DNA of 64,000 nucleotides from Lates calcarifer (lineage: Eukaryota; Chordata; Actinopteri; Centropomidae): NCBI RefSeq assembly GCF_001640805.2, contig NC_066838.1, positions 8,164,601-8,228,600 on the forward strand. Direction: 5' to 3'. Under the pieces are notes generated by a model. It was not told the DNA's origin, made no database searches, and saw only the letters and a list, made by a program, of their open reading frames with translations. Shown here in pieces: positions 49,471 to 63,034 of the stretch (within the stretch, counting starts at the first letter, position 1; every line of letters starts with the position of its first letter). Both the position numbers and the translations under genes were made by a program.

Positions 49471-52400
49471 ACTTTTCCATCCAACCTGCCTTCATCAGTC
49501 CCCTCATATGCTCTTTGTGGCTTTGGATTGCTTTTCCCTCAAACTCTATGGATTGCTATCACAGGCAGGAGCTAAGCTGGGCGTTTTGACCGAGAGTAGA
49601 AACTTCCTTTTTTGACCTGGATGAGAAGTATTTTTAAGTCTAGTACAGCAGCTTTCAACAGACCTGAATCAAGTGTGGTTTGTGAACAACAGTTATGGTG
49701 GAGGCAGATGTTCCATGTAAAAATAGTTTCATCAACTTACAGCATAAATTGTGGGTGAGGTTAGTATCCGGTCCTTTCTGAGTGGGAGTGTCGACGTGCC
49801 CCTTTGGTTTCAGTTTTATTTTTTATTGGTTTGGTAGGTGTTGGACATTCTTTGTTAAAGGAAGTACAACATCAAAATCTTTATATGATAAAAATGAAGG
49901 TTTCTTCAACTGTAGAGCACTTTTCAAAAACAAAGTGCCTGATGTAAAGCAACAAATTAAAACAAACAGCAATGAAATCAAGTAAATAAAAGAAAAAGAA
50001 AACTTATTAGTAAAATAAAGTAGAACAAAAAGAAATAAAATGATTTTATTAGATTACAGAGGACCTAATTTCTTCTGGCACATCATTCTAGAGCCCCTCT
50101 AGTTTTAAGTCAGTCTACTCTTAAGTCCACAACAGCAGCAGGTGAATGCTTCAACCAGGACTCTGTAATGATGACAGAGCATCTTCAGCTCCTCCACTGC
50201 TAAGGCGAAGATGCACAAAGGCTTTCACTGCACATGTAACCTCGAGCTAACCCTTCTCTAAACCACACAGTTAACCCTGGGATAAGTAAGGTTTGACACT
50301 TTGATAGAGGGTTACCACTGCTTTTCGCCCATGAGACAGTAAACCCTGCTGCGTAGAAAGGTTAATACCACCTTTTTGGTGCCAACCCCAGAGATGTAGC
50401 ACTAAGAAAATAGTGAGAAACGCTGCCTCAGCTGGGGTCATGTACCGTTCAGCTGAGTGCTGAATACCAAGGTTTGAATGAAACTACGGTGAACTGAAAA
50501 TTAACCCTGCTGTGTTATAATCCAGGGCTCTGCTCTAGTCAACTGTGCTCTTTATTAGGACCCTGAAACCAGAGCAGCTAAATGGAATTCAGTCATCATT
50601 AATTATATAATTTACTCCTGTGCTCTGTGCTTTTTCTACTGTGACATGTCAAAACTGTCTTGCATGAATGCGACATATTAATTGCGGCTTTACCACAATG
50701 AAGTGGTTTCAGATTAAGTTCCATGTAAGTAGTCAGCTGTATTTTGGTCTTCCTGTAACTCACAGTGGCAAACAAAAAATCCAAAAAGCAAACTAAACAG
50801 ATGAAAAAAAACTCCTATTGTTCACATTTGTGCGTTTGGATGCATGTGAAAAAAGAGAATCACTGGTCAAGTCACTGAGACTAATTTTTAAATATTTCAC
50901 TAACCCACCTGCTTCCTGTTACATAGAGCATGTTTTTATTTCTCAGCCACTCATGTCAAAGGTTTGCACATTTTAACTTTTTTTTTTTTTTGCTAATCTT
51001 GCAAGGCCAGACATCTGTTTTCTCACGTAGAATTAGGTTAGGATGGGTAAGACAGCTGTCATGGTATTTTAGCCCAGCAAAGTAACACCCCAGAGAATTT
51101 TCAAATATCTGCCAAGACTATCAGATGTTCTATTAAACCCAACTACCTCACAGAGTGAAGTGTAACGTAAAGGCTGGTTGAGGCAGCTGTTCTTTTTAGT
51201 GATGGCCTTGTTTGTCTGGCTCAGATTATACCTCTTAAGACTTGACATTATGAATCTCTGCCCTTAAACTAGACTTTCATCTGAGTCTGTGAATCAAGAG
51301 GAATTTAGGACGAGGGAGAAAGTTTTTATGTTAAATGAGGGATAATTAGCTTCTCCTCCTCTAAGAAGTAAAACCCTCGATTTCCAGGATGACTTGCTTT
51401 AGAGTTGATCAAATGTTGGAGAGAAGTTGCAGTCCCACCTCCTGCTGGTACAGTACTAAACTCAGCTGAAGCTGTGCACTCTTTTTTCATAAAAGGTTCA
51501 ATATTTCTAACTGCTAACACTCACTTCTCTGAAAAACATGCTAAGCTTGCAGCTCTGATGGGGATGTGCAACAGTCTTTAGCCCTGAAAATAAGAAAAAA
51601 AATTCTGTAGTATAATAAGAAGTTCCCAGTGGACAGACAACCTTAAGGAGGTAAGAGGAAGACAAAAGGGGAAGATATCTAATTGTTCTCACAAAGTAAA
51701 GGAAAATAGACTCAGAAGTGATTAAGAGAGATGCACATTATGCAGATTATCGTAAGATATAATACAGGGGATGCGCCTCGTAGAGCTGAGAGATGGAAAG
51801 AGGAGATGGATGCCGACTAAATTAGTTTGTGAGAAGATGAAACGGTGAGCGGTGAGGAGAGAGGACACAGGTAGAAATTAAATCTCTTGGTTGTGGTGAA
51901 GCAATCTGTATTTTATACCGAGGGAAGCTGAGACATAGGAAGAGAGCAGGAGAAAGAGAAATGCAGTAGGCAGAGGTGAGATTAGTTTTGGATCTGATCA
52001 AGCAGATATGCATGTTACAGTGAGAAATTTAATCCAGCTGATAGGGAAGAGAAACAGATCACACATACAGAGCAAATTAGCAGGAGGTAGCTAAGAGTAT
52101 GTGAGGCTTTGTGAAGAATAATGCTATCTATTATATAAGTGAGTTTTGGCTTTTTGAAGAAGGTTTTGATTGTTTGAAAGTTAGATACGGAAAGGAGTGT
52201 GCGACTGAGAAGGAGACGGGGGAAGAAATTTAGCTGGTTGATGTGAAATTGAACTATAGACTGAAAGAATGAAGACAGAAAGACAGAGAATGGAGTGAAT
52301 TAGTCTGGGGGGATGAGATGAAAGAGTGAGGCTGAGTGTGATGAATACAGAGCATCAGGCCACTAAACTATGTTTGGTAAATTGGAAAGTATAGAGGGGG

Positions 52401-52609
52401 TAAGAGGGGACCAGAGTGAAATAAAGGATAAATACCCAAGACCTGAGGGAATGGGAAAAAAAAGCTTGAAACATGCTGCATATGGAGAGAATGAAGTGTC
52501 TGAAATAATATTCTGCTACTATGACTTAATGCATATTCATGCATATACATGGTTTCTTCAGAATAGCAGTGCTGAATATGCTAATTATCAGGGACGTGTC
52601 CCTGCTATA

Positions 52610-52806
52610 CACTGATGAGCCAAAACATTGTGATCCTATTCTGGCACTGAGACATTAGCAGTGCATCCTTTAAGTCCTTATCACGGCTCAGACTTGTTCA
52701 AGCACATCCCCTGACATCATGTCACCAGTCTAATATTCACCAGACCTTGACATACATCGCAGTTACCAATATCTGCTCATGGTCATAATATTTTGGCTCA
52801 TGAGTG
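52610..52806. mobile_element. Inverted-repeat MITE-like element, 197 bp
   Basis: It begins CACTGATGAGCCAAAACATT and ends with the inverted form ATATTTTGGCTCATGAGTG. This gives imperfect terminal inverted repeats of roughly 20 bp around a short noncoding core. It resembles a widespread teleost element starting 'cactgatcagccataacatt'. There is no coding capacity. A target-site duplication is not clear. Confidence 0.7.
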
Positions 52807-55098
52807 CATGAATGAGCTACATCTGCCCTCCTCTGTATCATGGATTATTTGTCTGTAGAGCTTTACAATAGTTTGATTTAATAAAGGAAATCAATTATTT
52901 ACCCAGATTCCCCTCATCAGTGTGCCCTAGAAGAAGACAGAACATCCCAAATATTTTGTACATTTGATCTTCAAGAACATAAAAAAATGAGAAAATAACT
53001 AATATTATATAATAATATACTTATACTCCGGTCCTGTTTTCTGAGCCCAGTGTAAGGTGCAAACACTGTTACTAAACTTTGATTTGAAGAATTGCTAATT
53101 AGGTTAGCATCAATGCAGTCACCTGAATTGAGGAAGCCTTAAAACTAAAGCTCTGCATGTTGGTCCAATTCCTAATCTGTCCTCTTGCTTAACAGGAACA
53201 CATAGTGCAGAGAACACACTACATGTGTAATGTGATACTTAAAAACTTATATAATATATTCTTGCTGAAGTCAACACAAAAAAACAAGAAAAGGCGCAAA
53301 CAAAATAACCAAATAACTAAAGGAGGCAGGATGGACTGGAAGCATCTCCAGGACTGTAGCCAGGTTTTTGAAACAATGAGGCACATACAGTGAATTTAAA
53401 GGTGAGGAAAATTAGATTAGATTAGATAACATTATGAATTCCCAGAGTGGAAGCTAGTTTGGTTAGTGCTGTATAGTGACAAACAATGACAGAGACACAG
53501 TCCAGACAAGTTAATCAATTGAGCAATTAAGTAAAGTAAGAGGTCGATCACAGAGATGCACCTGGAACCAGTAATCAATAAAAACAGGCAGTTCAAATGA
53601 AAAGCAACAATTGGGAAAGCAATACGTTTGAAATGAAACCTTAAAATTTATGCCAATCAAAACAAAAACAAGCAAGTATCACATGTCACTGACAAAAATC
53701 ACTGCTCTGGGCACAAAAGACCTTATAAATCATTCATCCTGGTCAATTAATTTACAAAACACTGACCAGAGGATCACCTTCAAACTGAAGGATGGTTTGA
53801 ACTCCCCGCCTGTTTCTTTCCTCTAAAACCTTTCCTAACGACAAGGCTGATCAGTCAAAGCAAACTAATCCTGCTCGTGTGAATGTCAGGGAACGCCCCA
53901 TGACAGAATCACTGGTCTTCACGCTCTCCTACATACCTGTTTTACTCTTTTATGCACCTCCAGAGCATTTAGGCTTAAGACTCAGTGGTTGTTGGAATTG
54001 ACAGGTCCAAAAATGAGAACCAGTCCAACCGGGAATGTCTAAGCCGTTATGGCTTATCAAGGGAGTTGTCCGTTGACTATGAAGTTACACAAATTAAAAT
54101 TTTATGATGCAGCTGAAATCTGACCCGATAATCTGCAAAACTTGTAGATTGTTCTCCCACTGGCACACTTACACTGCACGCCCCAGCAGTCTGTGATAAA
54201 GCAGAAAAAAAGATGTTCAGCTTACTAAACATATGCCCAATAGCAGAACTCAGCCATGAAATTTGAGGTAATTATTAAACTAATCTCAGTTAATTAAGTA
54301 CTTAAAACTTACAGCTCCCACGTGAAGCCAAGAAAATTGATGTTTGGAGCTTTTTGTTCTCTGCTGGACAAATAGTCTTTTTCTCTGTGTCGGAAGCAAA
54401 GGGACTTTTTTATTCTGTGCATTATGTGAAGATATATCGCTCAGGAGATGGAGTTAAGAGAAGAGAGGCATCTGAAAAGATAGACTGACAGTGAGGGATG
54501 AGAGAATAGTTTGAGGATGAGAGGACTGGGTGAAACCAAGGGAGGACGCAAGAGCTGAGGGCTGAGTTTGTGGATGAGATAAAACCAGGCTGTTTGGGTG
54601 CGAGAGGAGGGGAGGAGAGTGAAGGAGGGAGGGAGATAACGGTATAGGATGGATTCAGAAGTCCCAGTGACATTAATTTCAGAGGTCATTTATAAAATTA
54701 ATGAATGTGAGTGTGTTGTGTGTAAGAATAAGACCAAATTAGTTGAGGAAAGGGTAACAGAATAAGGCGTGTGTGTGTGTGTACGTGTGTGTGTGTCTTT
54801 GTTTGTGTCTGTAAGTAAAAGAGTGGTAGACTAAATTACTTTGGGGAAATTAAAAAATAGTGAAGTGTTGGTGGCAGTTGCGTTTGTGTGAATGTGTGTC
54901 TGTGTGTGTGTGAGAGAGAGAGAGAGCCTCGAGGACACACGAGGAGAATAAATGACTTTGTGAAAAAAAAAAAAAACAGCGGTGCAAACAGCCACAGCAA
55001 TGAGACCACTTAGTTTTGCGGATGTGGTGTGGAACAGGCACAGATAGAGACATCTCAATTCATAGTAGACAGGATTTGGAAATGTGCATGTTACATGG

Positions 55099-55119
55099 AA
55101 AAAAAAAAAAAAAAAAAAA
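55099..55119. repeat. Poly-A run
   Basis: About 21 A residues on the + strand. Confidence 0.9.
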
Positions 55120-55997
55120 CACTGCAGGGGACCTGATTTGCTGAGTGGGATACATGCATTAAACAGTTTGAGAGGAAGGAAAGAGCAGACTAAATTAGTT
55201 TTGGGGAGATATGTCGGAGAGCATGGAGGGAGGGAAAGGGAAGGAGGAAGAAAAAAAGCAGTACCTCAGGCACCTCTGTGATATTTATGGGAGATGTGCA
55301 TGTCATGTGAGGAATTAAATGCCAGTGCTGTAATAATCTCAATGGATGACATGTTTTTTGTGGTATTTTGGCCACAGTGCATAGACACAGTCTGGTGGTA
55401 CATATACAGTATTTTGAAATGCTCTATATCAGCGTGTGTGTTCCTGATGTTGTGATATGCCTGTGTGTTAGCATAGCCACAATCTTGTCAGCCATGTTAA
55501 CCAGTGATTTTTAGGGCACAGGGTAACATTTACTGTTGAGAAGGAGGGCCCAATGCACACATGCTTAAAATATTATTATAAGTCTTATAACAAATAGCCT
55601 GGTGAGCAGGAGCCAACAACAGAGGTATATTACAAATAAGGTAACTTTGGATGGAAATGCTTACTTCAACTACTCAAATCCTAGAGATGCAAAATCACTT
55701 TGACTTTCTCTGACATCAGTTTTGAAGCAGGGTATTAAGACTAAGCAGTCTGTGCAGAAAGCACCGAGTGTATAGAAGATGGATGAGACTGACGATGAGT
55801 TTGTGTACTGATAGGCTGTAGTAAAGCCTACACTTATGAGGAAAACTATATCTAAAGAAGTGCCTGTTAGATCAAAATCATGGATATGAATAGGGCATGG
55901 GTTTATACATTTTATGGGCAGCAATTAATATTTTCCAGCAAATTAAACACTACAGATGACAATGATTATGTTGTCCAATGTTTTTGTTCCATCAGAC

Positions 55998-56791
55998 TAG
56001 AGATAGACCGATAAGGTTTTTTCAGGGCCGATACAGATACCTATTATTAGTAGTCAAGGAGGCCAATAACTGATATTTGGAGCCGATATTCATTTGCAGT
56101 AAAAGTGAAAATATTGGTGTCAAAATTTTGAATAATATAAACTCTCAAACACTTAACTTCATTTAAATGCCTTTAATCATATGTTTATTAAACAGCTTTT
56201 CAGATTTGCCACATGTTAAAAGTTTCTTTTTTTATCTTCTATCTTTAGACATCTTTATTTTAAAATTCTAACAAAAAGTGCAGGGAGCTTCCAGGCTCAG
56301 CAGCATGTCTTATAAAGTTTAATGAAAACTTAACAAATAAATAGCTCCCTAAAGTTTTCTACAGTAAATAAAGTTTTCCAAAATGTCAATATAACTGAAA
56401 TGTTATTTTATCTTTCACTTATCTTTGTTTTAAATTCAAACAAAAACAAAAAGTGCAGGGAGTTGCCAGGCTCAGCAGCATCTTTACGCTTCTCCACCTG
56501 GCAAAACTTTTTCTCCTCTCCGCTGTGTGTGAGAGCGCTGTACATGCACAGCTTTCACTGCTGATTGGCTGTTACCCGTGCCGTGGCACTGCGTGTAACC
56601 AATCAGATGGTGCTGTGGGTGGGACAATGCTAGAGACAGAGGCGCGGCTGCATCAGAGCCAAAATAACCAGTTGTAAATTGATCTCTTATCGTCCGTCTG
56701 ATTAAAAAAAAAAGGCTGATGCTGATATGATGATCAAAATGATGAATATCGGCGCTGATAATCGCAGTGGCCGATAATCGGCCTATCCCTA
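55998..56791. mobile_element. hAT-like non-autonomous transposon with 8-bp duplication
   Basis: Flanked on both sides by CATCAGAC (55990-55997 and 56792-56799), an exact 8-bp target-site duplication typical of hAT elements. The ends are imperfect inverted repeats: TAGAGATAGACCGATAAGG at the left, and the right end CCGATAATCGGCCTATCCCTA read in reverse. It holds no transposase. Internally a segment of about 30 bp (gtgcagggag, then ccaggctcagcagcat) occurs twice, near 56278-56306 and 56452-56481. A CpG-rich portion at 56500-56670 carries GATTGGCT and AACCAATCAG boxes. Confidence 0.85.
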
Positions 56792-57058
56792 CATCAGACA
56801 CTTTATCAGTTTTATTTAGTAAGGAATTAAGTGTTATTAAGGAAGTACAACATACTTTTGCTCACTGTACCAGCAGTCACAAGTGAACTGTATTCAGTCT
56901 TTCATTTCCAAGGCTACTGTGTTTTTGTGAATCCACAAAGTAACTAAACTCTGCAGACTTTTGACATTAAAAGTAGACGTTCAGATTTCTGTTTTCCAAT
57001 GCAGTTAGACCTTGGATATAAAAACATGATTACATAGCAGAGAAGGAGGAATAGAGAA

Positions 57059-57680
57059 TCAGAGAGAGAGAGAGAGGGCATGAAAGGGAGGGAGAACAAG
57101 GCTAAAGAGAATCAAAAACAAATGTGGAAGGTGACGGTTATCAATATCCAGAATATGATCTTTTGAACAACCCCCCACCCCCCAAAAAGCAGGAGAGGAT
57201 TGTGGGGGAGGTGGAGGCAGATGAAAGCTCAAATGGGTGTACTGAAAAGAAAGAGGCACATCAAGAAATGGAAAGCAGAGAGTAAAAGGGAAAAGGGCTC
57301 TGAGGCAGTATGAGACTTGTACCGAAGAGAAATATAGTGAAAATGAAACAGACAAAGATAAATAGAAAAGAAACTTAACAAAAAGAAAGTAGGGAAGAAC
57401 AAGAGAAGAGATTATATGTGACAGAGAGCCTGGAATAAATGACAGGAGGCCTAGAAACATTAAGAAGAAGTGTAAAGAGACCTCTAGAAAGAAAATGGCC
57501 AAAATTGGAAGTATTGCAAAAGGGGAGGGGAGGAGTGGACAGAGAAAATAGAAAAGGGAACAAGTGGAAAAAAAAGAGTACAATCAGGGTGACAAGCAAA
57601 TAATACAGAAAAAAATATCATAAAGATGCCTGAAGGAGGAGGAGATCAGTGAAGGGAGAGAAGGAAAGAGAATGTGTAAG
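57059..57680. repeat. Polypurine tract
   Basis: About 600 bp rich in A and G on the + strand. It accounts for the 174-codon Phe/Leu/Ser-rich minus-strand frame, which is not a gene. Confidence 0.65.
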
Positions 57681-59169
57681 AGGAGGGAAGTCTAAGAAGT
57701 TAAATTAAATGTTAATAAATAAAGAACTAACAGATATACTGCATGGTGCTCAGCTGGGTTCACATAGAGCCTCTTTGGTATCGTGTAGAATCAGTTCAAG
57801 CTATAATCTACTGTAGAATCAGATATGTTATCTGTAAGATATTTGTAACTAATTTCTCATAAAACAGGACCTCCATTGATGTTACACATCAAACTGTGTT
57901 TACAGGTCCTGGGGAATACTACTGCACATGTGAAAATAGCTGTATACAGCTTTTTGTACCTCCAGAGGGAGTTGAGCAAAGTCTAATAAGTTGCCTTGAG
58001 TCTACAAGAAGAAAAAAAATGTGGGGGTGTGTAGTTGGAAAGAAGTGAGTTTACTAGACATTCAGATGGAAATTAAAAAGACCATGTGGTTGTGCTGCAT
58101 TGATTTTTATGCTTTTTTTTTTTTTTTTAACTGTATAAGCTGTCTATCATGAGTCCAACAATGTTACAGGAGTGCATTGGTAAATTTGCAGAGTGTTCCT
58201 TTAAGATAGACAGTAGGGAGACAAACTGAAGTGATGATGCCATCTAAATTCAGAGCTGCTCAATAGACAGTGACTGATGGAACAACCAATAAGATTGTAC
58301 AGTGTGAAAGCAACTATGATTATTTTACTGAGACGTTTTCTGAATCACAGCTGGAAACCCTTCTTTCAAATCAAACTCAGCTGGATGAAACATATCAAAA
58401 ACATGACCCCATCAGTGGGCCAGTTTGACCTGTTGGCATCATCCCTATTCACGTCCTGAAGCTCTGATTTCCAGCTTAAGGTGACAGTAGCCTGTGTTTA
58501 CAGGTACTGACTTTACTGTCCAGAATTACTGGGATATCAGAGTGTTTTTCTGTAAGAGCATGTAAACAAGAGATCAACAATCAGCTGTGTGGTTATTATA
58601 AAAATAACACACACAGTGGACTTTTCATGACAGTATAGGTTGGAATTATATTAGTATTTGTTGGTGTTATATATTCATTTCAATTCAGCGTCAAGTTTTC
58701 TCCAAGCTGGTGGTATAACATGTTTTACTAGTAAAAGAGGTTAGAACATAGACCATTATAATTTTTAATTTCAGAATACTAATAAAATCATTTTATTTCA
58801 TCTCTCTGTGTAATGCTAAGCCATGGTGTCACCTGCCAGTCAAACAGTATGGGCAGGACTAAGACGTTTTTTACTTTCTGCATGTAGTACTCATTGCTCT
58901 GTTCAGCCATGGTGGCTAATTTTGTCAGTTTATTAAAAAACAAAAAACAAACAAAAAATATTGAAATTGTAAAATGCATAGTAAGGGCTGCCAAAAACTG
59001 AGTATCTGAACCAACACATTCACAAGCTTTGATTTGGTTTGGCTTGAACTGTGTTGAATTAATGATTGATGACAGAGTAGCAAGACAATGATTTATTTAT
59101 ATATTATTTAAGTGAATTAAAATTAAAATTATAGATTACTACTTCACTAAATCAGATCCCTTGAAGGCA

Positions 59170-59640
59170 GCCACTTCTTGTGGGGGTGTACCAGGGAAAA
59201 AAGAGCATCAGAGACAGGGAGCCAGAGCGAGACCTACAGATGCAAGACAAGAGGAAGGAGAAGAGGGAAGCAACTGGGAGTGTATTGGCCTCTGGGGATG
59301 AACCATGTGTTGGGGTGGAGGAGAGGAGGGGGCGATGGGGTGGGAGGTAGGGCGGAGCGAACTAAGAAGCCGGGGGGTGGTTGAAGAATACTGGCTTTGA
59401 TGAATAAAACATCCGCGTGAATGAAGGGGTGGTGTGAATGCATTAACCCAAGCAGAGAGGAAGAAGAGAGGAAGAAAAGGAAAAAGAAATGGCAAGATAT
59501 GGAAAAAGATGAAGAGAGGAAGTAGAAAGCAACAGCAAAGGGTGATTTATATATAGAGATGTGAGGTGGAGGGAAGACAGAGAAGGAAGGAAGGAACAAG
59601 GAGGATGGAGAGAAGAGAGGAAGAAAAATGAAGAAGCTGA
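59170..59640. repeat. Polypurine tract
   Basis: Purine-rich on the + strand, G-rich at 59290-59385 and A/G-rich after that. Reverse-strand frames of 95 and 121 codons are compositional artefacts. Confidence 0.6.
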
Positions 59641-60392
59641 ATTGAAATAGTACTCAGCTTTTTAAACAATAAAGGCAACGGGTGAACAGAAAAAAAACTT
59701 TTTAGACTTGAGAGGTTGTTTTTAAGTTTGTGTTGGGTTGATATTTTTGACTGTGTGTATGTAAATGGCCATGTCATTGTTGATTGATTGTAAAGGTACT
59801 CATTTTGCAGAATGGTCCCTTTAAAGTCATAGGGCTGTAATTACTGATCCATCAACATACAAGCAGCATTTTAATGTTGTAGCTGGTTGAAGCTCATTTA
59901 TTGGCTTCTCCTGAGTACACTGCTGAAATGATAAGCTGATGAATGGAATGACAGGAAATTAATCAGCAACAATTTAGCTAATCAATTATTAATTAATTTA
60001 TCAAACAAAAATCTTTTATATTCACAGGTTTCAGCTTTTTTCAGCTTCACGATGTGAGGACTCCACCTTGGGCTTCACGGACTTATGATTTGGGATGGTT
60101 CACTACCTGCTGACATTTTATAGACAAACCAGTTAGTAAAGTACCTCAAAATTTTAAGAAAGTAGACTTACTTATCAACAGCAAAATGTGAAAATAATAC
60201 GCTTGTGTGTTAATTTGTGTAAAGGTATCTTTGCATGTATACATTAAGTTGTATCTTGTGTGTCTGCGTGTGTGCGTTTCCTCTCTGGTATGTCTGTAAT
60301 ACGCCCTCATACCATCTGGGCAAAAGACAACTATTAAAAGACTATCGTTGAATCAGTCGCAGATCACGTTTGCTCTGCTGTACTTCCTCTAA

Positions 60393-60394
<2 letters not shown>

Positions 60395-60434
<40 letters not shown>
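60395..60434. repeat. (GT)n microsatellite
   Basis: About 40 bp of GT. It is the first of several TG runs between 60.4 and 62.3 kb. Confidence 0.9.
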
Positions 60435-60436
<2 letters not shown>

Positions 60437-61840
60437 TTTTATTTATTTATTTTTTTTGGTCTGTTGTTTTTATTTTTGATATATGTGTGTGCATATGGTA
60501 GAAGTGTGTTTTTTTTGTTTCTCGGTCTTTCTTCCTATCGTCAATTTATTTCCTGCCAGTCTGTCAACCTGTGTGCGTCTGGGTGTGCACAATGAACCAG
60601 GGTGTGTGTGTGTGTGTGTGTTAGTAGGTGTGTGTGTTGAAGTCTCACTAGACGCATAATTCATGAGCATTTATGTCTATTTATTTATTTTAATATTAAT
60701 GAGAGGGTCTGTACGGATGAATGGGTACAACAGACAAAGGCAGGGAAATTGTGCTGTGTTAGATTGTGTGTATGTGTGTGTGTGTGTGTGTGTGTGTTTC
60801 TGTAATTTAATTGGTTCCCTGTTGTGTGCCCTTACACAGAGGTATATGTTTAATGTGAGAGGGGAGAGAGGATGAGAGAAAGATAAAGATGAACAGACAG
60901 ATGTGATAATTTGAATGTCCTTGGGCTATTGTTAGCTGAGGTGGTTGTGTGATTGGATAACTCTCTCTCTCTCTGTGTGTGTGTGTTTGGGGGGGGGGGC
61001 CTCAGGCTGATTTGGTGGTGTGAGAGAGTATGTTTGTCAGCCAAAACTGGCAGATATTGGCTGCCCTTTGGCATGAGGAGGGAGGTGGTATGGGGAAATA
61101 GAGTGGTGAGAAGTAGGATTGACAAATTAACAAACTGAGTGACAAAGGGAGTAAGTGATGAAATGAGGAAGAACAGGAGTAGATTCAGGAGATTTTTGAT
61201 AGATGGACACTCAAGTGCAGACAATGTTTTGAAATCAAGGAAAGTCAGTATCATGAGCCTCATCTGTTTGTTATCTTCAAAGTTTCAGTTTTGGCATTTT
61301 GTTTCCCTCACATGGAGGAGGACAGAGGATACATAGATAATGAAGAGATGAAGAAAAGGGTGAATGACAGGAAGGTAATTCCATTAGTATATAACATAGA
61401 TTCTTGCACACTTGTACATCATACTGTGGCACAGTGAGTATCAGAGCATGTCAAACGTGTGTGCGCGCCCTTTTACAGCTTTTCTCTCTGTGTGTCTCGG
61501 TGTGTGTGGCTTGTGCATTTGTGTGTGTGGTCATGACTCGCCCTCAGGTGTGTCTGTGTGTGGCTGTGTTTTGACTGTGTGTGAGAGATTGTTTGTGTGT
61601 GTCTGTGTCTTGTGTGTGTCAGATAATATTTGTATCCAAACAATCATGAGGAAACGTGAAAGCTTCTATTGACTTGCAACCACAGTACGTCATCTGTTTG
61701 TGTGTGTGTGTGTGTGTGTGGCTGTCAAGATGTGAGGACTCTGCCAGTGGGTACTTTGGCATCTAAAAGCAGCACAAACAAAGTGCTAACAGAGACAGCT
61801 ACATGATAAAACCCAACAGCCTTGAGGGCAGGGGCAATGA

Positions 61841-61842
<2 letters not shown>

Positions 61843-61881
<39 letters not shown>
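61843..61881. repeat. (GT)n microsatellite
   Basis: About 39 bp of GT followed by purine-rich sequence. Confidence 0.9.
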
Positions 61882-61885
<4 letters not shown>

Positions 61886-63034
61886 GAGAGAAAGGGAGAA
61901 AAGGACAGAAAAAAGAGAGAGATTCAGTGTATGTTTATGTCTTTGTTTGAGAAAGAAAAAAAAATCTCTGTTGCATTCATTATTAATGTGTGTGCATTTT
62001 TGATTGTTTATTTGTCATCTTACTGTGTGTGTATGTGTGTGTGAGATGGCGTGTGTGTGTTTGTGTTTGGAGCCGTCAGCAGGTTCTAAAGTGGGTCCTT
62101 AAGGAGCCATCTGTCTTAAGGCTAGTTTCAAACCCCGTCTGCTCTGGTTATATGGAGGGCACTGGGTGTGGGTGTTTTTGTGTGCAGCTGCTAAATATCA
62201 GACAATGTGTAAGTCCAAATATGCTCAAGGAAAGTTGAGACCAAAAAGAGAGAGAATGAGCCTCTACTCCTACCTACCTTTTTACATGGGTGGTTATTTG
62301 TGTGTGTGTGTGTGTGTGGGTGTTTCTGCCTCCTGAGACACTTCAGACTGGCGCTTGGTTGACTGGCAGCCAAATCTGTGTTTATTCTTGTCTGCAGATT
62401 TGTTAGTGTTGTTTTTTGGTTTCCACACACCTCTAAAGCAGCAGAATCGCAGTCGACAGGAAAATACTATGCTTCTGGATACCGTACAGCGACTATTTTA
62501 TCCCTGTCTAATCCAGGTTTTGTTTTTTTATATCCTTGTGTTCATGTGAGGGACGGTAAAGGTTAGACCTTTATATAACAGTTGCTTTTACTCCTTCTCA
62601 TCAGGAATCAGTACCCTGCTGCTTCCACTGTCTAATCAAGGACGAATTTACATCTAAAGCATCTGGTGAATGCAGTCCACTGCTTGATAGGGAAGGAAAC
62701 CTGCAGCACTCTTATACGCTGGACATGGAAAAAAAACTGCTGCTTTATAGATCAGGGCCATTTCAAGACACTCACATTAAGTAGCCTCCCTCGGCACCAA
62801 CAGAAGGCTCTGATGTGACAGAAATAACACAACCTTTGTTGAGCGTAGTGATAGTCCTCAAAGCAACAGTGAACGTGAACAACTGATTCTATTACTCTGA
62901 CTGTATTATGTAAAAGTCACTGAGAAGAGATAGTAACCCTCCCTGCTGTTTGTGGAAGGTTAGAATTTTTTCAGATAACTAACTACTCAACATACTACTT
63001 CAGGGTCTTTATCCATAGTCTTTCAGGGTTTTAG

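Larger units (their letters stand above)
51815..55320. repeat. Locally recurring diverged motif family in intron 3
   Basis: A word close to GACTAAATTAGTTTTGGGGA recurs at about 51815, 51981, 52297, 54732, 54829 and 55188, each within purine-rich sequence. A companion word close to ATGTGCATGTTACATG recurs at about 52006, 55082 and 55294 (a weaker form near 51731). It looks like a locally duplicated unit that has decayed. I cannot match it to a known family. Confidence 0.45.

Noticed and set aside
57059..57583. 174-codon minus-strand ORF
   Set aside because: Antisense of a polypurine tract. The composition alone explains it.
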